Source: an uncultured Porphyromonadaceae bacterium (GTDB taxonomy: Bacteria > Bacteroidota > Bacteroidia > Bacteroidales > Muribaculaceae). Taken from it: a stretch of DNA of 37,783 nucleotides. Where the stretch lies: assembly GCA_902491515.1 (NCBI GenBank), contig CABUIC010000028.1, forward strand, positions 1 to 37,783, read 5' to 3'. Shown in pieces: positions 31,965 to 37,783 of this stretch. The position numbers were made by a program, and so were the translations under genes. Position 1 is the stretch's first letter. The number at the start of each line of letters is the position of its first letter. Under the pieces are notes generated by a model. It was not told the DNA's origin. It saw only the letters and a program-made list of their open reading frames with translations, and searched no databases.

Positions 31965-32165
31965 GAAGTTAGAAGTTTGAAGTTAGAAGTTTGAAGTTAG
32001 AGTTGGGGCGGACTTTTCGGACCCGGCGGGGCCATCCGGCCCGATTCGGGCACCCCGTTAGGGGTGATACATTGGTAGCCCGGGGGGAATTAAGGGGGCG
32101 GGGGCGGAAGGGGGCAAAATTCAGATTCGCCGGTTCGGGGCGGACGTGCCATGGCACGTCCCTAC
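31965..32165. repeat. Interspersed GC-rich repeats upstream of trxA
   Basis: Short AGAAGTT(T/A)GAAGTT direct repeats (31965-32000) are followed by CGGAC-rich sequence and CGGGCACCCCGTTAGGGGTG (32047-32066, continuing to about 32085), which recurs at 37581-37619. Then comes the ~50-bp palindrome block (32115-32164, palindrome 32142-32161). No gene. Confidence 0.65.
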
Positions 32166-32213
32166 TGGTTGTCAACAAATTATAAAGGCGGAGGGGAGCG
32201 GGAGGGAGAAAAT

Positions 32214-32253
32214 AAAAAAAATCCGCGGCCCGGAGGGGGCGCGGATTTTTTAT
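32214..32253 (-). terminator. Terminator of the large secreted protein gene
   Basis: A-run, ATCCGCG (32221-32227) pairing with CGCGGAT (32240-32246), T-run; works in both directions and lies 20 bases past the stop at 32272. Confidence 0.8.
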
Positions 32254-32271
32254 TAACAGGGGATTGTAGAA

Positions 32272-35200
32272 TTAGCGGATGTAGACTTTGGAGGTCTCGT
32301 TGCCCTGGCGGCGGATGTAGATGCCGGGGGCGAGGGCGTCGGATGTCATGCGTACGCCCTGGAGGTTGTAGAACTCAACGGGAGCGTCCTCGACTCCTAC
32401 GCCTTCAACACCGGTGGTGATGTTGCCGGCGAAGCTGAAGTCAATATTGTGCGTTAAGGTGTCGCAACTCTTGGCGGAAACTGAACCGGTGTAGGGATGG
32501 TTGGGATCGCCCTGCACTGACGAATTTACCTGTTCGCCGGCCTTGTGCATTCCGCGGACGAGGGAGGTCGTACCTGTTTCGAAGGCGAACTCGGTTGCCA
32601 CGGGCACATAGAGGTGGAAGGTTACGGAACCTGTCACGGTCTTGCCCTCGAGATCAGCCTTGGTCTTTCCGCAGAGCACGTGGTGGAGCTGGATGGCCAT
32701 GGACTTGCCGGTGAAGGCCTCGTAGTGCCATTTGTCGAGGTCGGTGAAGCCCTCGATGTTTCTGTTCTTGTCGTCTTTGAAGTCCCACATGAGGGGCACG
32801 CCGTTCTTAGCCATATGCTCGTGGCCTTCGGCTACGTGGGAGTGGTCGTTGGGGTTGTCGATCTTGACTTCATAGCCGATGTAAGCGGCACGGCCCTGGG
32901 TCATGATGTCGCGGAACTCGAACTTCTGATGGAGAATGAGGTCGACAGTGAGACCTTGGTTGCATGCGGTGCCGCTATAGAATGCGGCCACGTCGAGCGG
33001 GGTGTCTTGGCTGGTCTGCATGGTGGGGAGCTCGTTGGCGTCGATCTTCAGGGGCTCAGTCTTCGTGCGGGCGAAGATGAGGCCGGGCGAGGTGTAGGTC
33101 ACTGTGACTTCCATCTTGTCGTCGTCGGCGGCGTTGGCGTGGTCGATGCCCTTGATGACAGCCATGCCGGTAGTACCATACTTGGTCTCGCGGATGGAAC
33201 CGTAGCTTACGGTCACCTGGTTGCTCTTCTCGAAGACGACGCGAGCGCCGTCAACGGGCACGTACTGGTCGGCGATTGTCTCGCCGCTCTCGTTCTTTGC
33301 CGGCTCAGTCAGGCCTTCAACATAGAAGGGATAGACATTGCCGGGGTTGACAGTAACGGCAGTCGAGTACTGGTTGACGTAGGGATAGTGCATGATGTGG
33401 GACTCGCGGAAGTGACCGAGATGTTCGGGGGCCTCGACGTCGGCGTAGATCATGTGGACGGAGGGCTCGATGGTGACGATAGGATCGCCTGCGGCCTTGA
33501 TGTTGCCATAGTAGTTGTAGTTGATGGACTCGTCGGATCCCTTCGGACCCTGGGTGTATGTAGCCTGGTAGGCGTAGGGACGTTCGATTACATGCTTGGC
33601 ATTATTGACGTCGGTGATGCGAATCCACAGGTAGCCTCCGTCGATTACCTTGTCGGTGGCGTTGCCCTCGGAATCAAGCTCGTAGAAGCTTTTGGGAAGT
33701 TCGGCAACGAAGTGGTAGCGAACGCCGGAACCGACATTGTCAATTGCCTCCGAAGCCTGCCAGTTGAGATCGTTATGCTCGTCTGTGAACTGGAAGGTAT
33801 AAGGCGATTCGGTCGGTATTTTCGTTTCGTCAGCGTTCTTGATAAATGCCTGGATTTTGTATGTGGATTTATCATTAGAGGTCCACCACTGATAGCCGTC
33901 AGCCTTGGGATAGGGGTCGCCGCCCTTATCCCAGAAGTCGAAGACAACCTGGTTTCCGGAAAGCTCTGTGAATGTCTCAATCCAGACGAGCTGGCGGACA
34001 ACGTCCACCCAGATGCGGGAGCGTTCACCGAACACGAAGTTGGTGGAAACCCATTCGGTCTGATCGGGCTTGGAATCACGGTACTGGAAGGGAACGGGGA
34101 CGCCGTCGCGGTTGAGGGTACCCATGCCCTGACCGACGGCAGGAACGAATGCGTCCTTCCAGAACTCGCCGGTGTCAGTGTCGGAGAGGAAGGAGAAGTT
34201 GAAGTGACCGTGCTCGTCGATGTCGCCGAAGACACCTCCCGTGACGGGATAAGGCTTCTCGTTGAAGAGATGTTCGTTGTCGTTACGGCCGAGGTCGTAG
34301 TAGTAGAGACCGGGCTGCTTGTCATCCTTTACAAGCTTCTGGAAAGTATGCCACTGTTCGTTAGCGCTTTGGATGTCCTTAGTGTCGTCGGGGTCAGCGA
34401 TGATGGAGCCGAGGATGTAGAGGTCGGGCCAGACAACGGGCTCGTACCAGATCTTGAGACCGGTAATCTCCTCCGAGTTCTCGGCCTTGATGTACTTTGC
34501 CATCACGCGGCCGCGGGAGATGAGCTTGAAGTAGTTGCCGTCGGTATAACCGGGCTTGCCCTTCATGTAGGAAGGCTCGGCCATATGGATGTAACCGTCG
34601 CGGACGGGCTCGAAGGCATTGGCGGCGTTGAAGAATGCGGAGTTGGTGGCGCCGCGGGAGATGAGGAACTCGATGGGGTTATCGGCGGAAGCATTGGTGC
34701 CCTGCACCATATAGTAGTATACACCTTCAGCCTCGTCATAGTCCATGGCGATAGGGGTAGCGTTCTTCCAGTCGCCCTCGATAGCGTCCGAGCTTTCGAG
34801 GATGTAGAGACCGCCTGCGGGGGAATAGGAGCCCCAGCTGTCGAAGACAAGGTTGCCGTTGTCCTCCTTTACGTAGATACAGTTGCTGCCGTCGGTGGGC
34901 GCCTGGACAGTCACGGTGTTATAGAAGCCCTGATTATTTTGGCGACCGACCACGATTTCGGTCTGGTCTTCGTTGACGGTGAAGCGGTATACGAGGGGAT
35001 CGCTGCTTACCTTGACGATGGTACCGCCGAAGTGGACATGGCCGTCGTATTCGACACCGAGGGTGCAGTCAGCGTTTTCGAACCAGCTGCAGGCGGAAGC
35101 GTCGACATAATATGCCTTACCGGCCTCGAAGACGTTGGTCTCGACGTAATCCTCGGGAGCAACCCAGAGGATTTTATTGACGGGGTCGTACTTGATATAG

Positions 35201-37104
35201 CCGGGTTTGGGGAGCTTGAGGTCCGAGCCGTTATTGCCATTGTCATCATTGACGTTTGAAGTCGAAGGCTTTTCGGTTGGGATGGGATCGCAGGCAAACT
35301 TGTGGTTCCACATGTCCATGTTCCAGGAAATCATGAATTGGTCGCCGGTTTTTGCCGAGGTTGCGTCCCAGACGTATACGCCTTCAGACTCGTTCCATGT
35401 CATTTCCTTGTTCCACTTCTCCACTCCCCATTCGTTGTCGCCTATGAAAGCGGCGCGGATGTAGAGTTTGGTGTCGCTGAAGCTCTTGGGCTCGTACCAG
35501 ATCTTCATCTCGTTCATGTCGATGAAGATCTTGCCGTTTTCAGCGGGAGCCTCCATGTTGTTACCTCTCGACCTTTTAATCTTTACAGCATTGGCTTTCC
35601 CCACAGGAATGCTTGATGCGCCGTCGAGAGAATAAATACCGTCATCGTTATTGGAATCGGTAATTAAGAATTGGGCCTTAGAGAGGACATCGAAAGAGAA
35701 CACGCCGTCGGTTCCGGAGAGCTGCGCCCAGGTGTTCCAGTCGTTGTTGCAGGCGGGGCCTTTGGCGTAGAGAGAGCCGGAGTAAACGCCTTCTTCTTTC
35801 TTCGTGTAGGTGTAGGTGATAACGTCGGAGGATACGCCGTCGAGGATAGCCACGGCTTTGAGAGTCGTGGTAGCGGTAAAGGAGAGAGGGGAAGAGTACT
35901 TCGAGCTTGCAGCTGAAGGCTCGGTGCCATTAGTGGTATAATAGATGTCGCACGCGGGAGTAGCCGAGAGGGTAACGCTTACGCTGGTCTCAAACTCGCC
36001 GCCTGCGGGATTTGCGGTGAGAACGGGCTTGGCGCCGGGCTCTTGGTAGTTCTCGGTAACAGTATAGTTATACCCTTTGTTGTTATACATCTCTCCAAGG
36101 GTATAGAGAGCGCCATTCTTAACGTTGGTTCCCTCTATGTCTCGTGACTGGTCGGTTTTATCGCCGAGCCAATTACCTGTGTTGTTCGATTTGAAGAGCA
36201 TGTTGCCGGCCTTGGTAACGCCTTTCACTTCGAACTTATAGTAACCGTTGGAGAGCTTGGTCGTATAATGTTCGTAAACACCATTCCATTTGCTGTCGGA
36301 GCTACCAAACAAGTAGACATAGACATCGCTCCATGCAACTGTACCGGGATTGAGGTAGAAAGTGTAGTCGGTGGGTTCAACAGCGGGTTCCTCGTACCAT
36401 ATCTTCATCTCATTTTTGTCGAAATAAATAGTACCGAGAGCGGGGAGAGTCAAATCTCGGCCATCACCGCCGCCAGTCTTGATATTCTGAGATGCAGGTT
36501 TGGAGTCTGGAAACGTCAGTTTGCCACTTTCTGCCATGTTTTGGTAACGTCCATTCCAGAAGGAAGTTCCAGTAGTGGTGGAAATCATGAAATCACCGGC
36601 CGATGAAGGTTCGTAGTAATAAAGTCGTAAGTCTTCATTATACGGCATCATAACATCCGGATTATTTCCCCAAGCGGAGTTGGTACCGGTGAATACACCA
36701 CGGATGTACATCTTAGTTTCACCACCGCCCTGAGATTCGTATTTTTTACCGGTTCCATCAGAAGAATAGATATATCCATCTACGACTTTCCCATCTTTGA
36801 TGTCGGCAGTCTTAGAATCGAAATTTCCTGCTGTTTTATTAAAAAGTATACCAGAAGAGTTGGAAATTGTAGCGTTAGTGATTGTATACTTATAAACGCT
36901 CCCTTCAACAAGTTTCATGGCTACTGGCTTGCCATCTGTCGGAGTTGGGGCATCAGCTCCCATATTCCACCAATAGATTGATGGTTGAGTCCAATCCCCA
37001 CCGGGGCTGTTGAAGTAAATCGTCACATCCTTCGCTGCCGCGGGTTGGGCGAGTGCGAGCAGGCCCAGCACGAAGAGCGTCAGATACGTGCATAGTTTTT
37101 TCAT
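32272..37104 (-). CDS. Large secreted multi-module starch-binding-like protein with type IX-like sorting tail
   Basis: A 1610-residue protein with a signal peptide (M-K-K-L-C-T-Y-L, cleavage after A-A-A near residue 24). Residues 25-115 and about 245-355 resemble CBM26 modules (V-T-I-Y-F-N-S-P-G-G; D-Y-T-F-Y-L-N-P). A chitobiase-type Ig module lies near 365-440 (T-A-N-P-A-G-G-E-F, Y-Y-T-T-N-G-T-E-P). Several SusE/SusF-like modules near 130-240, 445-660 and onward end in I-Y-F-D-K-N-E-M-K-I-W-Y-E. The middle, about 900-1500, is beta-rich and unassigned. The last ~40 residues have F-Y-N-L-Q-G-V-R-M and end S-K-V-Y-I-R, a type IX sorting tail. It probably binds starch or glycan on the cell surface; no catalytic domain seen. 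The long leader and promoter lie upstream. Confidence 0.75.
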   Translation of the reverse strand: MKKLCTYLTLFVLGLLALAQPAAAKDVTIYFNSPGGDWTQPSIYWWNMGADAPTPTDGKPVAMKLVEGSVYKYTITNATISNSSGILFNKTAGNFDSKTADIKDGKVVDGYIYSSDGTGKKYESQGGGETKMYIRGVFTGTNSAWGNNPDVMMPYNEDLRLYYYEPSSAGDFMISTTTGTSFWNGRYQNMAESGKLTFPDSKPASQNIKTGGGDGRDLTLPALGTIYFDKNEMKIWYEEPAVEPTDYTFYLNPGTVAWSDVYVYLFGSSDSKWNGVYEHYTTKLSNGYYKFEVKGVTKAGNMLFKSNNTGNWLGDKTDQSRDIEGTNVKNGALYTLGEMYNNKGYNYTVTENYQEPGAKPVLTANPAGGEFETSVSVTLSATPACDIYYTTNGTEPSAASSKYSSPLSFTATTTLKAVAILDGVSSDVITYTYTKKEEGVYSGSLYAKGPACNNDWNTWAQLSGTDGVFSFDVLSKAQFLITDSNNDDGIYSLDGASSIPVGKANAVKIKRSRGNNMEAPAENGKIFIDMNEMKIWYEPKSFSDTKLYIRAAFIGDNEWGVEKWNKEMTWNESEGVYVWDATSAKTGDQFMISWNMDMWNHKFACDPIPTEKPSTSNVNDDNGNNGSDLKLPKPGYIKYDPVNKILWVAPEDYVETNVFEAGKAYYVDASACSWFENADCTLGVEYDGHVHFGGTIVKVSSDPLVYRFTVNEDQTEIVVGRQNNQGFYNTVTVQAPTDGSNCIYVKEDNGNLVFDSWGSYSPAGGLYILESSDAIEGDWKNATPIAMDYDEAEGVYYYMVQGTNASADNPIEFLISRGATNSAFFNAANAFEPVRDGYIHMAEPSYMKGKPGYTDGNYFKLISRGRVMAKYIKAENSEEITGLKIWYEPVVWPDLYILGSIIADPDDTKDIQSANEQWHTFQKLVKDDKQPGLYYYDLGRNDNEHLFNEKPYPVTGGVFGDIDEHGHFNFSFLSDTDTGEFWKDAFVPAVGQGMGTLNRDGVPVPFQYRDSKPDQTEWVSTNFVFGERSRIWVDVVRQLVWIETFTELSGNQVVFDFWDKGGDPYPKADGYQWWTSNDKSTYKIQAFIKNADETKIPTESPYTFQFTDEHNDLNWQASEAIDNVGSGVRYHFVAELPKSFYELDSEGNATDKVIDGGYLWIRITDVNNAKHVIERPYAYQATYTQGPKGSDESINYNYYGNIKAAGDPIVTIEPSVHMIYADVEAPEHLGHFRESHIMHYPYVNQYSTAVTVNPGNVYPFYVEGLTEPAKNESGETIADQYVPVDGARVVFEKSNQVTVSYGSIRETKYGTTGMAVIKGIDHANAADDDKMEVTVTYTSPGLIFARTKTEPLKIDANELPTMQTSQDTPLDVAAFYSGTACNQGLTVDLILHQKFEFRDIMTQGRAAYIGYEVKIDNPNDHSHVAEGHEHMAKNGVPLMWDFKDDKNRNIEGFTDLDKWHYEAFTGKSMAIQLHHVLCGKTKADLEGKTVTGSVTFHLYVPVATEFAFETGTTSLVRGMHKAGEQVNSSVQGDPNHPYTGSVSAKSCDTLTHNIDFSFAGNITTGVEGVGVEDAPVEFYNLQGVRMTSDALAPGIYIRRQGNETSKVYIR

Positions 37105-37350
37105 TGGTAATTTTTGTTTTTTATTGGTTTTTATTTGTGTTGATTGAATTTGCAGTGAGAATGTGGGGCCGCGGAGGCCGACTCATCAGGAATGAAGGTA
37201 AGTGAGGCTGTTTTTCCTGGAATTTAGAGGTTAATAGGCTATGGATCAAATGGCTTGCCGGGATAATACGAAAAAGAGGGCAGCAACGACGGCGAAATGC
37301 CGACGCCTGCAAACCCAGTATTTCGTCCTCTCCCGGACTAAATTCGAGTG
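37105..37350 (-). other. ~245-base leader of the large secreted protein gene
   Basis: No gene. The stretch next to the ATG is A/T-rich (many A on the minus strand), typical of Bacteroidetes leaders; the rest could carry regulation, but I see no known riboswitch. Confidence 0.45.
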
Positions 37351-37390
37351 CAAATATAGGATTTTTTTTTGGATGAACCAAAAAAAAATC
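37351..37390 (-). promoter_or_regulatory. Promoter with overlapping palindrome
   Basis: On the minus strand TTTTGG (37383-37378), 19 nt, TATATTTG (37358-37351). A perfect 13-bp inverted repeat (37360-37372 with 37378-37390) covers the spacer and the upstream box. Confidence 0.65.
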
Positions 37391-37680
37391 AGTTTAGAGT
37401 GTAGAATTCTTGCTTCGCTTCACTTCGCAAGCGCCCTGTGGGCGATGACTTTGCTTCGCAAGCGCCCTGTGGGCGGGGAGGGTTTGAGGCTCGGACGGCT
37501 CGGACAGCTCGGACTTCTCGGACGGTTCGGACCTCGGACAATTCGGACCCATCGGACCCGGCAGATCCATCGGACCTATTCGGGCACCCCGTTAGGGGTG
37601 ATACAATGGTAGCCCGGGGTTTCAACCCCGGGTTGGAGAGGCGTGCATTTATCCCCCCGGCGGTGGCGGGGGTGGTGGGC
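37391..37680. repeat. Repeat-rich intergenic end region
   Basis: A 22-bp direct repeat CTTCGCAAGCGCCCTGTGGGCG at 37423 and 37454, then TCGGAC-type hexamers (37489-37576), and a second copy of the CGGGCACCCCGTTAGGGGTG element (37581-37619) running into a CCCCGG inverted repeat. No gene. Confidence 0.6.
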
Positions 37681-37733
37681 GGGACGCACACCGCCGGGGG
37701 CGTTGGAAGGGGATGTGCCCCACCCCCCCCCGG

Positions 37734-37783
<50 letters not shown>

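Noticed and set aside
32545..35259. A 904-codon plus-strand open frame
   Set aside because: It is antisense to the clearly real 1610-residue secreted protein, has Val/Gly/Asp-rich low-complexity composition and no domain pattern.

Overview
The window looks like chromosome from a gut Bacteroidales bacterium, most likely of the Muribaculaceae type, carrying a prophage. Evidence for the phylum: promoter boxes of the TAnnTTTG type, A-rich leaders without Shine-Dalgarno sites, type IX secretion-like C-terminal tails, starch-binding secreted proteins, and the order ftsX - DUF3098 - uppP - truB - queA. The right end stops in a C-run followed by a G-run, so the window probably ends at a contig edge.

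Positions 1 to about 23,200 are the right part of an integrated tailed phage of moderate GC. In order they hold: the end of an unknown gene; four small orphan genes separated by long gene-free stretches; a beta-rich structural protein; portal; a putative head-tail connector; two unknown structural genes; an HK97-gp10-like neck or tail protein; a lone leftward gene with an internal duplication; a probable fibre or adhesin; a holin - endolysin - lipoprotein spanin lysis cassette; a 2.5 kb gene-free region; the tape measure; a tail-tip protein; and a leftward tyrosine integrase beside arm-type repeats. No terminase or major capsid gene is recognised here; they may lie to the left, outside the window.

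The prophage is unusual for its non-coding content. The region 12.6-15.1 kb carries three tandem, diverged units of about 565 bp whose hairpins are kept by compensating changes. Three small genes share a leader with a covarying tetraloop hairpin. Four operons share one promoter layout (TGTCTTTT, 20 nt, TAnnTTTG). Upstream of the holin lie three nested GATAGC...GCTATC hairpins and four 40-bp repeats. Together these suggest a phage with its own set of structured RNAs and a coordinated late promoter class.

From about 23,200 the GC rises and chromosomal genes begin. The first is a 5'-truncated GH13 alpha-amylase with a CBM26 module, apparently cut by the prophage. Then come a gene remnant with a sorting tail, a YqaE/Pmp3 membrane peptide overlapping a DUF1460 amidase, and the leftward queA, truB, uppP, DUF3098 and ftsX genes. 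After these come thioredoxin and a 1610-residue secreted protein with many starch-binding-like modules. Intergenic spaces here hold short AT-rich tandem repeats and an interspersed GC-rich palindromic repeat family.
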